DNA of 64,000 nucleotides from Sandaracinobacteroides sayramensis (GTDB taxonomy: Bacteria > Pseudomonadota > Alphaproteobacteria > Sphingomonadales > Sphingomonadaceae), in the NCBI RefSeq assembly GCF_022014495.1, contig NZ_JAKLSQ010000024.1, positions 45,954-109,953 of the forward strand, in the 5' to 3' direction. How positions within the stretch are numbered: the stretch's first letter is position 1; the number at the start of each line of letters is the position of its first letter. Below the pieces are notes generated by a model that was not told the DNA's origin, searched no databases, and was given only the letters and a program-made list of their open reading frames with translations. Shown piece after piece: positions 45,463 through 53,938 of the stretch. A program made the translations under genes and the position numbers.

Positions 45463-46212
45463 TCACTTCGACACATGGTTTTCCGATGCCGTCCGTCCAT
45501 GGGCATCGATGCCATCGAGGATCTGCTCCATCATGCCGGAAAAGACCGCTTCGGGAGCAAGCTCGCGATAGAGTCCGATCGCGGCCTTAAGACGAGGGTA
45601 GCGATCCGCGGGCAAGCGCTCGATCTCGTCAGCTTCGGTCGCCGTCAGCGGGCGCACGAGCCCGGCCACCTCACCGACCGCGAGGCCGGTGATCGCCGCA
45701 TACCATCCGATGCAGACGGTCGGGATATCCTGCACCGGGATACCAGCTTGCTCCAGCGCCTCATGCACCATCTCCATATGGCCGTAGTCGGCGTGCCCGG
45801 TGCTGGCGAAACGCTGCATCAAGGGGAAACTGTTGGGGTATCGCAGCGCCAGGCTGCGATACTGGTCTGCAAGATGGCGCAGCCGTTCCCGCCACGGAAG
45901 CTGCGCGGGCGACGGGAGCAGGCGCGTCTCCATCCAGTCCGCCATGGCGTGGAACAGGCCGTCCTTGGATTTGAAATGGTAAAGAATGGCCATGGCGTCG
46001 CAACCGACCCTGGCGCCCAGCTTGCGAAGCGTGAAGGCGTTCTCGCCGACTTCCTCCATCAGCGCGATGGCCGCCTCGACGAGCACGCTTTTCGACAGGC
46101 CGCGCGGTCCCGGCTGCGTTCTGGATCTGGAAGACGTCGTCAATGCGAAGGAGCCTCTTTTCCGCCGGCGTCGGCAGGAAATAGCTTCCCCGCCAACGCC
46201 GTTCAACACCAT
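45463..46212 (-). CDS. TetR family transcriptional regulator (TetR_C type)
   Basis: 249 residues from ATG 46212; TTG 46143 would give 226, TTG 46260 would give 265. The first 60 residues before the helix-turn-helix look unlike a domain, so the true start is uncertain. The DNA-binding part is LSKSVLVEAAIALMEEVGEN, then FTLRKLGARVGCDAMAILYH, FKSKDGLFHAMADWM. The C-terminal half fits the tetracycline-repressor-type ligand domain (LRYPNSFPLMQRFA; AAITGLAVGEVAG). It is the last gene of the mdtJ-mdtI operon, which it probably represses. Confidence 0.88.
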   Translation of the reverse strand: MVLNGVGGEAISCRRRRKRGSFALTTSSRSRTQPGPRGLSKSVLVEAAIALMEEVGENAFTLRKLGARVGCDAMAILYHFKSKDGLFHAMADWMETRLLPSPAQLPWRERLRHLADQYRSLALRYPNSFPLMQRFASTGHADYGHMEMVHEALEQAGIPVQDIPTVCIGWYAAITGLAVGEVAGLVRPLTATEADEIERLPADRYPRLKAAIGLYRELAPEAVFSGMMEQILDGIDAHGRTASENHVSK

Positions 46213-46252
46213 GGGAACCGCCAGAGAGGCCAAGGTCGCCGGCGCGCGGATG

Positions 46253-46582
46253 TCAAGCAAGACGCAGCAGGAATATCCCGCCCAGCATCAAGGCGATGCC
46301 CGCGAAGCCGGGAGCCTTGATGCGCTGCCCGAAGGCGAACCAGGCGATCAGGCTGGTGAACAATATGCCCGAACCGCCCCAAAGCGCGTAGGCGACCGAC
46401 AGATCGATGCCCTTGACCGCCTGGGAGAGCGCCGTGAAGGAGGCGAGGATGCTCGCTATGCCGAGCAAGCCGATCCATCGCTTGCGAAATCCATCGGAGA
46501 GCTTGATCAGGATGTTCGCGAGAACCTCAAAGCCGATGGCAATCGCCATATAGATGAGGTGGATGGTTTCCGCGCCGCTCAT
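46253..46582 (-). CDS. mdtI: Small multidrug resistance transporter, MdtI-like
   Basis: 109 residues, four hydrophobic helices. The essential glutamate is Glu19 in GFEVLANILIKLSDGF. FTALSQAVKGIDLSVAYALW closely follows E. coli MdtI. In E. coli MdtJI is a paired, antiparallel heterodimer that exports spermidine in exchange for protons. ATG 46582 overlaps the mdtJ stop by four bases. Confidence 0.9.
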   Translation of the reverse strand: MSGAETIHLIYMAIAIGFEVLANILIKLSDGFRKRWIGLLGIASILASFTALSQAVKGIDLSVAYALWGGSGILFTSLIAWFAFGQRIKAPGFAGIALMLGGIFLLRLA

Positions 46583-46971
46583 TGCCCGGCTCCCTGCTGT
46601 TCGGGATGTCCGGCTTGGTCTTCGCCGTCGACGATGCCGAAATTGACCAGCACGATGCCGGCGATCAGCGCGGCGATGGCGAGGATCTTGGCCGTCCCCA
46701 TTCCTTCCCCCAGGAAAGAATAGCCGATGATGGTGATGACGGTCATGCCGACACCTTCCCATACCGCATAAGTGGCCGCGACGGGAATGAAGACCATGGC
46801 TTTGGACAGGAAATAGAATGACAATCCGATCATCGCATACATGAAGACGAAGCTTGGGAGCGTGGCGCTCTCAGCCGCGAACTTCATGGAAACGACTCCG
46901 GTGATCTCGGCGACGATCGCCGCGGCCAGAAACAGCCACGGCCTGAGCCGCAAGGCCTGCGAGTTTGACAT
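46579..46971 (-). CDS. mdtJ: Small multidrug resistance transporter, MdtJ-like
   Basis: 130 residues, four hydrophobic helices; Glu22 in AEITGVVSMKFA is the substrate and proton site. FYFLSKAMVFIPVAATYAVWEGVG matches the MdtJ partner of MdtI. A polar C-terminal tail of about 20 residues (DGEDQAGHPEQQGAGQ) is longer than typical. First gene of the mdtJ-mdtI-tetR operon. Confidence 0.9.
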   Translation of the reverse strand: MSNSQALRLRPWLFLAAAIVAEITGVVSMKFAAESATLPSFVFMYAMIGLSFYFLSKAMVFIPVAATYAVWEGVGMTVITIIGYSFLGEGMGTAKILAIAALIAGIVLVNFGIVDGEDQAGHPEQQGAGQ

Positions 46972-47024
46972 GGATATTGCTCCGATGGGCGAGACGACAG
47001 GCAGGATGCCTTTGTCGCCACAGA

Positions 47025-47043
47025 ATTTCTACAATGTAGAAAT
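47025..47043. promoter_or_regulatory. Perfect 19-bp palindromic operator upstream of mdtJ
   Basis: ATTTCTACA, one central A, then TGTAGAAAT: nine perfectly matched bases on each side, 54 bases upstream of the mdtJ ATG in an AT-rich stretch. Length and symmetry fit a TetR-dimer operator, and the tetR gene at the end of the operon is the obvious candidate binder. Confidence 0.8.
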
Positions 47044-47131
47044 AACTGTTCCCCGCCTTAAGTCAAGCCCTCAACCCGACCGAAGCAAGCTTCCATGAGC
47101 ATCGAGAGCATCGAGCATGGCTGGCAGCCGT

Positions 47132-47437
47132 TCATCGGGCGGTCGCCCCGGAAGCGCGCCACGCGCTCGGGCTCATGCCCCGCGCCTTGCGGAACGCGGC
47201 GTTGAAGGTGGACTTGGAGTTGAACCCGGCCTCCTGGGCGACCGCAAGAGCGGTCATGTCCGAGCCGGACAGCATCGCGCAGGCCGCCTCGATCCGCCAG
47301 CCGTTCACATAATCGAAGAAGCTGATGCCGCGCCGCTGGTTGAGCGCCTGGCTGAGATAGCCCGGGCGAACGCTCGCCGCATCGGCCAGATCCTTCAGCG
47401 TCAGCATCGGGTCGGACCAGAGGCGCCGCTCGGCCAT
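47132..47437 (-). pseudogene. Orphan AraC-type DNA-binding domain (N-terminus lost)
   Basis: 101 residues: LTLKDLADAASVRPGYLSQALNQ and YVNGWRIEAACAMLSGSDM, then ALAVAQEAGFNSKSTFNAAFRKARGMSPSAWR. These are both helix-turn-helix motifs of an AraC C-terminal domain, but the usual 150-250 residue N-terminal sensor domain is missing. A TAG two codons upstream, which is the stop of the sfnB-like gene, closes the frame. It is most likely a remnant cut off where the sulfur cluster joins, although a stand-alone DNA-binding protein cannot be excluded. Confidence 0.75.
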
Positions 47438-47440
47438 CGC

Positions 47441-48658
47441 CTAAAGCGGCTTTCGAACCGGTTTCCCGGGCGACACACCATTCACCAGCCAGTTGCCAGA
47501 GGCATGGTAACGCCAGTCGTTGGCGTCATGCACGGTGTGGGTGCGGGCGTTACGCCAGTGCCGGTTCAGGTTCAGCCCCTCGTCTGTCGCGCTGCTGCCC
47601 AGTAGGGCGAACAATTCGCTGGAGATTTCGATCGAGACCTGCTCGGCAAAAGCCTTCGCTTCGCCGACTTCGACTGCGGCGCGCGCATCACCCTCTTCGC
47701 TGATCTCTGCCGCAACACTGTCGAGCAGATTCGCCGCCCGCGCCAGCAGCGCTTCGGCCGCGTGTAGCTTCGTCGCCAGCTGCCCCACCCGCGCCAGCAG
47801 CAGCGGATCCTCATGCGAGGACGCGACTGCGGCCCCCAGCCTCGGCCGGGCGCGGGCGCGAATATGGCTGACGGCGTCTGCCAGCGCATTGGCGGCGATC
47901 CCCACGTCGATGGCGGCGTGCAGCAGCACGCCATAGCTGTGGAACACGCCGGGTCGCTCGAAGATCTTCCAGTGCGCCACCACCTGCCAGTCTTCGATCG
48001 GCACCTGCTGCAGCGTCACCGTGCCGCTGTAGGTCGTTCGCTGGCCCATGGCGTTCCAGTCGGCCTCCACCGTCACGCCGGGTGCATCTCGCGGCACGAA
48101 CACCAGCACCTGCCGCTGCGCCTCGTCGAAGGCGGCCACCGGAATCCAGTGCGCCGTCAGCGCGCCGGTGCAGTAATATTTGCGCCCGTGCAGCCGGCGT
48201 GTGCCATCATCCGCGCGGCTGATGCGGGTGGAGAGCCCGGTCGCCGTGCCAGCATTGCGCTCGGCCTGAGCATTGCCGAAGCGCTTGCCCGCCAGCAGTT
48301 CGGCAAAGAAGAAGCGCTTCTGCTCGTCCGTGCCATCCTGTCGGATCGCTTCCACGAAGAAGAAATGGTTCTGCGGCAACTGGCCAATGGCGGCGTCCGC
48401 CGCCGACAGGATGCGAAATATTTCGATCACGGTGGCGAAGCTGACATCCGCGCCGCCGTGCGAACGCGGCACCGTGATTCCGAACAGGCCGAAGTCAGAC
48501 AGCAGGTCCAGCTCGGCGGTGGGGATCGTCCGCGCACGATCCCGGTCAGAGGCTCCCGGCACCAGCAGCGCCGCGGCTTCGTGCGCAACCGCAATCGCTT
48601 CCGCGTCGCTGCCGATCAGCCGCGTTCCGTCTGCGGCGGCCCTGGGCGCGCTGCTCAT
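47441..48658 (-). CDS. SfnB/DszC-family flavin-dependent monooxygenase
   Basis: 405 residues, acyl-CoA dehydrogenase fold. Text such as LSDFGLFGITVPRSHGGADV, AAIGQLPQNHFFFVEAIRQD, GRKYYCTGALTAHWIPVAA and a C-terminal LNRHWRNARTHTVHDANDWR aligns with SfnB and DszC, FMNH2-dependent monooxygenases. They oxidise sulfur compounds rather than dehydrogenating acyl-CoA. ATG 48658 overlaps the ssuD stop by four bases. Last gene of the leftward sulfur operon. The exact substrate (sulfone, sulfoxide or thioether) is not deducible. Confidence 0.88.
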   Translation of the reverse strand: MSSAPRAAADGTRLIGSDAEAIAVAHEAAALLVPGASDRDRARTIPTAELDLLSDFGLFGITVPRSHGGADVSFATVIEIFRILSAADAAIGQLPQNHFFFVEAIRQDGTDEQKRFFFAELLAGKRFGNAQAERNAGTATGLSTRISRADDGTRRLHGRKYYCTGALTAHWIPVAAFDEAQRQVLVFVPRDAPGVTVEADWNAMGQRTTYSGTVTLQQVPIEDWQVVAHWKIFERPGVFHSYGVLLHAAIDVGIAANALADAVSHIRARARPRLGAAVASSHEDPLLLARVGQLATKLHAAEALLARAANLLDSVAAEISEEGDARAAVEVGEAKAFAEQVSIEISSELFALLGSSATDEGLNLNRHWRNARTHTVHDANDWRYHASGNWLVNGVSPGKPVRKPL

Positions 48659-49818
48659 TGCGCGGAAACTGCGGCTGGTCTCGATACAAACGGCACGCTG
48701 GCGGGGGGGGCTGCAACCGCATTGGGATGCTGCCATAATCCATCGCGCCGCAGGATCGGCAGCACGCCCTCGGCAAACCAATAGGCCTCCTCCAGATGCG
48801 GCACGCCCGAAAGCACGAATTCCTCGATCCCAACTGCCGCATAGTCCTTGATACGCTCGGCGATCTCGCTGTGGCTGCCCACCAGCGCCGTGCCCGCGCC
48901 GCCCCGCACCAGCCCCACGCCCGCCCACAGATTGGGGCCGACGAGCAGATTTTCCCGGCGTCCGCCATGCAGCGCCAGCATCCGCTTCTGCCCTTCGGAT
49001 TCGCTGCGGCTAAGCCCCGCCTGCACATTGGCTATGGTGTCGGCATCAATCGCGTTCAGCAGCCGGTCGGCTTCCGCCCAGGCAGCTTCGGAGGTGTCGC
49101 GCGCGATCACATGCAGGCGGATGCCGAACCGAACCTTGCGCCCCTGCGCGGCCGCCAGCTCGCGAACCCAGTCCACCTTCTTGCGCACGGCCTCCAGCGG
49201 TTCGCCCCATGTGAGATACACATCGCTGTGTCGCGCGGCGACATCGCCCGCCGCAGCCGAAGAACCACCGAAATAGAATGGCGGCAGCGGATCCGGCGCG
49301 CGTGGGATGGTTGCCCCCTCCACCGTCACATATTTGCCGGAGAAATCGACCTTCTCGCCCTGCCACAGGCGGCTCACCACCTCCAGCCATTCGTCGGCGC
49401 GGGCATAGCGGCTGTCCTTGTCCAGAAAATCCCCATAGGCGCGCTGTTCGTGGGATTCGCCGCCCACCACGATGTTCAGCAACAGCCGCCCCTTCGTGAG
49501 GTTCTGATAGGTCGCCCCCATCTGCGCTGCCAGCGTCGGCGACATCAGGCCGGGACGGAAGGCGACGAGGAACTTCAGGCTTTCCGTCACCTCGTTCAGC
49601 AGCGCCGTCACCAGCCATGCGTCCTCGCACCAGCCCCCGGTCGGCGTCAGCGCCGCGACATAGCCCAGCTGCTCGGCGCTGCGGGCGATCTGCCCCAGAT
49701 AGGCGATGGTCGCCGGACGTGCGCCGCCCGCCACCCCGGCGGGCACGCCATGGCCGCCGCCCACGATGAAACGACTGTCCCCATAAGTAGGCAGGAACCA
49801 GTGGAATTGCAGAGACAT
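48655..49818 (-). CDS. ssuD: FMNH2-dependent alkanesulfonate monooxygenase
   Basis: 387 residues, luciferase-like TIM barrel, very close in layout to E. coli SsuD (381). FHWFLPTYGDSRF, LTPTGGWCEDAWLV (catalytic Cys of SsuD is in the matching position), DVYLTWGEPLEAV, KVRFGIRLHVIARDTSEAAW, MLALHGG, PNLWAGVGLVRGGAGTALVG and LSGVPHLEEAYWFAE are conserved. It cleaves C1-C14 alkanesulfonates to aldehyde and sulfite. The enzyme needs reduced FMN from a reductase (SsuE in E. coli); none is encoded nearby. Confidence 0.93.
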   Translation of the reverse strand: MSLQFHWFLPTYGDSRFIVGGGHGVPAGVAGGARPATIAYLGQIARSAEQLGYVAALTPTGGWCEDAWLVTALLNEVTESLKFLVAFRPGLMSPTLAAQMGATYQNLTKGRLLLNIVVGGESHEQRAYGDFLDKDSRYARADEWLEVVSRLWQGEKVDFSGKYVTVEGATIPRAPDPLPPFYFGGSSAAAGDVAARHSDVYLTWGEPLEAVRKKVDWVRELAAAQGRKVRFGIRLHVIARDTSEAAWAEADRLLNAIDADTIANVQAGLSRSESEGQKRMLALHGGRRENLLVGPNLWAGVGLVRGGAGTALVGSHSEIAERIKDYAAVGIEEFVLSGVPHLEEAYWFAEGVLPILRRDGLWQHPNAVAAPPASVPFVSRPAAVSAQ

Positions 49819-49843
49819 GGGATAATCCTTTCGAAAGCCGGGA

Positions 49844-51280
49844 TCAGGCCGCGTCGGCCTTCACGGGCGGTTCAAAGCGAAGCGGCGGCGCGGGCTCGGC
49901 CAGCGCACGCGGGTCGCGGTAACGGGCGGCGAAATGGCTGTCGGGCAGGCGGGCGCGCCCCGCGCCATACAGGCGCTCGCGCAGCGTCTCTCCGGGCACA
50001 TAGGCCTCGCGGAAGCGCCCGCGGCGGCGCAGTTCCGGCACCACCAGTTCGATGAAGTCGCGCGCCGTCTCGAAGCTCAGATATTGCCGCAGGTTGATGC
50101 CATCGATGCCGTCGACATCCAGCCAGCGCTCGATCTCGTCGGCGACGGTGCCCGGCGTGCCCGCCACGAAAAAGCGATCTTCGTTAAAGCCCGCCAGCTG
50201 GTCCAGCACATCGCCCACCGTCAGCTCCGCCTTCGAACGGTCGATCTGCGTGCTCCACGGCTGCGCGCCCACCACCTTGATCTCCGATACCTTCGTGTCT
50301 CGCGGGTAGGCCGTGTAGTCGATGACGGACTGGCTGTGCGCCAGCCGCCCCTCCACGCTCAGCAGCGCGCGATATTTCGCGACCTTGTCGGCCACTTCCA
50401 CATCATTGCGGCCCACGATCACGCCGGCCTGCACGATGAAGCGGATGTCGTCCGCCGGACGGCCGTGCGCCACGGCCTTTGCCCGCATGTTGGCGATGTT
50501 GCGCCGGACGGCCTCCGTCGTCAGCCCGCCGGTGAACACAACCTCTGCGTGGCGGCCGGCGAACTCCATGCCTGCGGGCGATCCGGTGGCTTGAAACAGC
50601 ACCGGCGTGCGCTGCCGCGAAGGCTGCGTCAGGTGCGGCCCCGCCACACGGAAATGCGCGCCGGCATGGTCGATGTAGCGCACCTTCGAAGGATCGGTGT
50701 AGACCCGATTGACCCGGTCCTGAATCACCGCGTCGTCGTCCCACGAGCCTTCCCACAGCTTGTACAGAACATCGCAATATTCATCCGCGATTTCATAGCG
50801 ATGGTCATGCGGCACCTCAGCGTCATAGCCGAAGTTGGCGGCGGCGTTCGGCAGGTAGGAGGTCACGATGTTCCACCCCACCCGGCCCTTGGTCAGATGA
50901 TCCAGCGTGCTCATCCGCCGCGCGAAGGCAAATGGCGGCTCGTAAGTGGTGGAAAATGTCGCACCGAACCCCAGCCCCGATGTCACCGCCGCCATCGCCG
51001 GAATCACCAGCAGCGGATCGTTGCTGGGAATCTGCACCGCCTCTTTCAGCGCCGTTTCCGGCCCGCCCCGGAACTTGTCATAGGCCCCGATCACGTCCGC
51101 CAGAAAGATCGCGTCGAAGGTGCCATGCTCGCAAAGCTGGGCGACTTCCGTCCAGTAATCGATGTCGTTGAAACGATGCCGGTTGTTCTCCGGATGAACC
51201 CACAGGCCATGCACGATATGGCTCACGCAGTTCATCTCGAACAGGTTGACGTGCAGTTGTTTGGGCGAGCGATCAGGCAT
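49844..51280 (-). CDS. NtaA/DmoA-family FMN-dependent monooxygenase
   Basis: 478 residues, luciferase-like family. HVNLFEMNCVSHIVHGLWVH, RHRFNDIDYWTEVAQLCEHG, FDAIFLADVIGAYDKFRGGP, FSTTYEPPFAFARRMSTLDH and GRVGWNIVTSYLPNAAANFG follow the NtaA/SnaA/DmoA subfamily, to which dimethylsulfide monooxygenase belongs. The C-terminal half has AYPRDTKVSE and the conserved INLRQYL. Reduced FMN must come from a separate reductase. It overlaps the ABC ATPase gene by eight bases. Confidence 0.88.
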   Translation of the reverse strand: MPDRSPKQLHVNLFEMNCVSHIVHGLWVHPENNRHRFNDIDYWTEVAQLCEHGTFDAIFLADVIGAYDKFRGGPETALKEAVQIPSNDPLLVIPAMAAVTSGLGFGATFSTTYEPPFAFARRMSTLDHLTKGRVGWNIVTSYLPNAAANFGYDAEVPHDHRYEIADEYCDVLYKLWEGSWDDDAVIQDRVNRVYTDPSKVRYIDHAGAHFRVAGPHLTQPSRQRTPVLFQATGSPAGMEFAGRHAEVVFTGGLTTEAVRRNIANMRAKAVAHGRPADDIRFIVQAGVIVGRNDVEVADKVAKYRALLSVEGRLAHSQSVIDYTAYPRDTKVSEIKVVGAQPWSTQIDRSKAELTVGDVLDQLAGFNEDRFFVAGTPGTVADEIERWLDVDGIDGINLRQYLSFETARDFIELVVPELRRRGRFREAYVPGETLRERLYGAGRARLPDSHFAARYRDPRALAEPAPPLRFEPPVKADAA

Positions 51281-52937
51281 TGGCGGCTTCCCTCTTGGCG
51301 GTCACTGGCCTTTTGGCAGTCACGGGCAGCACGGCATCGACGAGCGCCCTTGTGTAGGGGTGGGCAGGATTGCGGAACACAGCAGCGACCGGGCCGGTTT
51401 CAACCACCTCGCCCCGGTGCATTACCGCGACCCGGTCGCTCACGCGGCGGATCACCCCCAGATCGTGGGAGATGAAAATGCAGGAGAGCGAGAGCCGCTG
51501 CTTCAGATCGGCCAGCAGCTCCAGAATCTGCGCCTGCACATAGACATCCAGCGCAGAGACAGGCTCGTCGCACAGCAGCACTTTCGGCTTCGGGGCCAGC
51601 GCTCGGGCGATGGCCACCCGCTGGCGCTGCCCGCCAGACAGTTCGATGGGGCGGCGATCCGCGACCTCCGGGTTCAGCTGCACCAGCTTCAGCAGCGCCT
51701 CGATTGCGGGCCGCGTCGCGGCAGACGGCCCGCCATGCACCTTCAGCGCCTCGCCAAGCACTTGCGCCACGCTGTGGCGCGGATCGAACGAGGCCAGCGG
51801 ATCCTGAAACACCACCTGAATATTGCGGCGCGCAGCCCGACGATCGGTGCCCGCCATCGCAGCCCAGTCCCGCCCGCCCAGCCGCACGACGCCGCGATCG
51901 GGCGTTTCCAGCCCCAGGATCAGCCGCGTCAGCGTCGTCTTGCCGGAGCCGGATTCGCCAACGATTCCCAGCGTCTCACCGCTCTCCAGCGACAGGCTCA
52001 CATCGCGCACGGCGGCGCGGGATTGCCCGTCCGGCCCGCGAAAACTCTTGGCGATTCCGGACACCTCGATCAGTGGTGTGGCGGGTTCCCGGCGGACGAT
52101 AGCGGCACCTGGCACCTGCACGCCGCCATGCAGCAGCCGCGCCGCCCGGATCAGGCCCTGCGTATAGGCATGCCGGGGGTTCTCCAGTAGCTCGGCCGCC
52201 GATCCCTGCTCGATGATTCGGCCCTGCTTCATCACCGCGATCCTGTCCGCCAGCCGCGCGACCACGGCGATGTCGTGGCTTACCACCAGCATCGCCCGGC
52301 CATGTTCGCGCAATTGCCTCAGCAGCGCCACCACTTGCGCCTGCACGGCGGCATCCAGCGCCGTTGTCGGCTCGTCGGCGATCAGCAGTTCGGGATCGCA
52401 GGCGATGGCCGATGCGATCAGCGCGCGCTGGCGCTGCCCGCCCGACAGCTGCCCCGGCCGCTGCCGCACGCGCAGCTCCGGCTCCGGCACGCCCACAGAG
52501 CGCAGCAGTTCGATCACCCGCAGCTCGCGCGCATCACGGGACAGTGGCGTGTGCAGCCGCAACGTCTCGCCCACTTCCGCGCCCACCGTGCGCAGCGGGT
52601 CCAGCGACCCCAGCGCATCTTGCAACACAAAGCCGGCGCGCCCGCCCCGGATCGCGCACCAGTCGCGTCCGGCCCAGCCTTGTGTGTCTTCGCCATCAAA
52701 GGCGATACGCTCGGCCATGATCCGCGCACCCGGCCCCGTCAGCCCGACGATGCTGCGCACGGTCACGCTTTTGCCGGAACCGGATTCGCCCACCAGCGCC
52801 AGACATTCGCCGCGCGCCAGTTGCAGCGACACGCCGTCCACCCGCGCCGGGCCGTCCGCCGTGAATCGCACCGTCAGATTGCGGATATCGACAAGCGGCG
52901 TGTCCGCCGGAACCACCGCCAGACCGGGGGCGCTCAT
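51273..52937 (-). CDS. Peptide-type ABC importer ATPase, two domains fused (DppD-DppF-like)
   Basis: 554 residues with two complete nucleotide-binding domains in one chain. First: Walker A GESGSGKS at 50-57, signature LSGGQRQR, Walker B LLIADEPTTALD. Second: GESGSGKT, LSGGQRQR and LLCDEPVSALD, each followed by an H-loop (SHD). The fused DppDF arrangement occurs in importers for peptides, nickel and opines. Overlaps the permease gene by four bases. A duplicated PVTAKR repeat sits at the C-terminus (AVLPVTAKRPVTAKREAANA). Confidence 0.92.
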   Translation of the reverse strand: MSAPGLAVVPADTPLVDIRNLTVRFTADGPARVDGVSLQLARGECLALVGESGSGKSVTVRSIVGLTGPGARIMAERIAFDGEDTQGWAGRDWCAIRGGRAGFVLQDALGSLDPLRTVGAEVGETLRLHTPLSRDARELRVIELLRSVGVPEPELRVRQRPGQLSGGQRQRALIASAIACDPELLIADEPTTALDAAVQAQVVALLRQLREHGRAMLVVSHDIAVVARLADRIAVMKQGRIIEQGSAAELLENPRHAYTQGLIRAARLLHGGVQVPGAAIVRREPATPLIEVSGIAKSFRGPDGQSRAAVRDVSLSLESGETLGIVGESGSGKTTLTRLILGLETPDRGVVRLGGRDWAAMAGTDRRAARRNIQVVFQDPLASFDPRHSVAQVLGEALKVHGGPSAATRPAIEALLKLVQLNPEVADRRPIELSGGQRQRVAIARALAPKPKVLLCDEPVSALDVYVQAQILELLADLKQRLSLSCIFISHDLGVIRRVSDRVAVMHRGEVVETGPVAAVFRNPAHPYTRALVDAVLPVTAKRPVTAKREAANA

Positions 52938-53914
52938 GCCTGCCGCCCCTCGCCCCGGCGGATGATCTCGCGGCCCACCGCCGTCGTCGCCAGCACCGTC
53001 AGCGTGATCAGCACGGCAGGCGCGATCAGCAGCCATGGGGCGAAGGGCACGAAGTTGCGCGACGTCGCCAGCATGGCCCCCCATTCCGGCGTTGGCGGCG
53101 GCGAGCCGAAGCCCAGAAAGCTCAACGTCGCCGCCAGCGCGATTTTGTCGCCGATGCCGATCACAGACAGCAGCAGCGCCGGCTTCACCGCATTGGGCAG
53201 GATGTGCCGCCACACCACGGCAACGCGGTGCAGGCCCAGCGTGGTGGCAGCCTCCACAAAGGGGGCGCGGCGCAGCTTCAGCGCCTCCACCCGCACAAGC
53301 CGGGCGTAGCGCGGCATCGTCGTCACTCCGATCGCCACCATCACCGTCACCGCATTGGCCCCCCACAGCGTGATCACCAGCAGCGCGAACAGCACCGAGG
53401 GGATCGCCGCCATGGTGTCGGCAAACCGCATCGACGCCTCGTCCGCGATCCGCCCGCCCAGCCCACCGATCAGGCCCACCACGATCCCCAGCCCCAGCGA
53501 GATCGCCATCGCCATGATCCCCAACCCCAAAGACGAGGTCGTGCCATGAACCAGCCGCGCATATTGATCGCGGCCATTCTCGTCGGTGCCCAACCAATGC
53601 TCGACCCCCGGCGGCAGGAAGGCCGCGCGCGAATCCGCTGCCAGCGGATCGATCCGGGTCAGCAGCCCCGGTGCCAGTGTCGCCACCAGCAGCAGCGCGA
53701 GGAAGCCCCCCGCCAGCAGCAGGCCGAGCCGTTGCGCCTTCAGAAATGCCGCAAGGCGGGAGACGGAATCCGAAACCCGCGTGTCCGGCTCTGCCAGCGC
53801 GATCTCGCCGGCGCCAGCCGTCAGGAACGGGGCAGGCAGATGGCCGGCGAAGCCATAGAGCGACCGGGCTTCAAAGAGAGGTTCGGGATCAGGGCTGGCG
53901 TGCAGGCTCGACAT
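52934..53914 (-). CDS. Peptide-type ABC importer permease (DppC-like)
   Basis: 326 residues. After a soluble N-terminal extension of about 60 residues (longer than in typical DppC) come about six helices. The dipeptide-permease signature is visible in HWLGTDENGRDQYARLVHGT and in the EAA-loop EAATTLGLHRVAVVWRHILPN (ATPase contact). It pairs with the DppB-like permease encoded at the head of the operon. Such pairs import small polar solutes; here sulfonates or related compounds are inferred from neighbours. Confidence 0.9.
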   Translation of the reverse strand: MSSLHASPDPEPLFEARSLYGFAGHLPAPFLTAGAGEIALAEPDTRVSDSVSRLAAFLKAQRLGLLLAGGFLALLLVATLAPGLLTRIDPLAADSRAAFLPPGVEHWLGTDENGRDQYARLVHGTTSSLGLGIMAMAISLGLGIVVGLIGGLGGRIADEASMRFADTMAAIPSVLFALLVITLWGANAVTVMVAIGVTTMPRYARLVRVEALKLRRAPFVEAATTLGLHRVAVVWRHILPNAVKPALLLSVIGIGDKIALAATLSFLGFGSPPPTPEWGAMLATSRNFVPFAPWLLIAPAVLITLTVLATTAVGREIIRRGEGRQA

Positions 53915-53938
53915 GGCGACTTTTCCTTCTCGTCTCTC

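Noticed and set aside
45222-45590. Open frame running from within tRNA-Leu into the tetR region
   Set aside because: It starts inside a tRNA and ends antisense to tetR; no domain seen. A degraded recombinase cannot be excluded, but there is no evidence for one.
46972-47095. Guanidine (ykkC-type) riboswitch upstream of the SMR genes
   Set aside because: The stretch lacks the conserved ACGR and related loops I would expect; the perfect palindrome and adjacent TetR gene explain regulation better.
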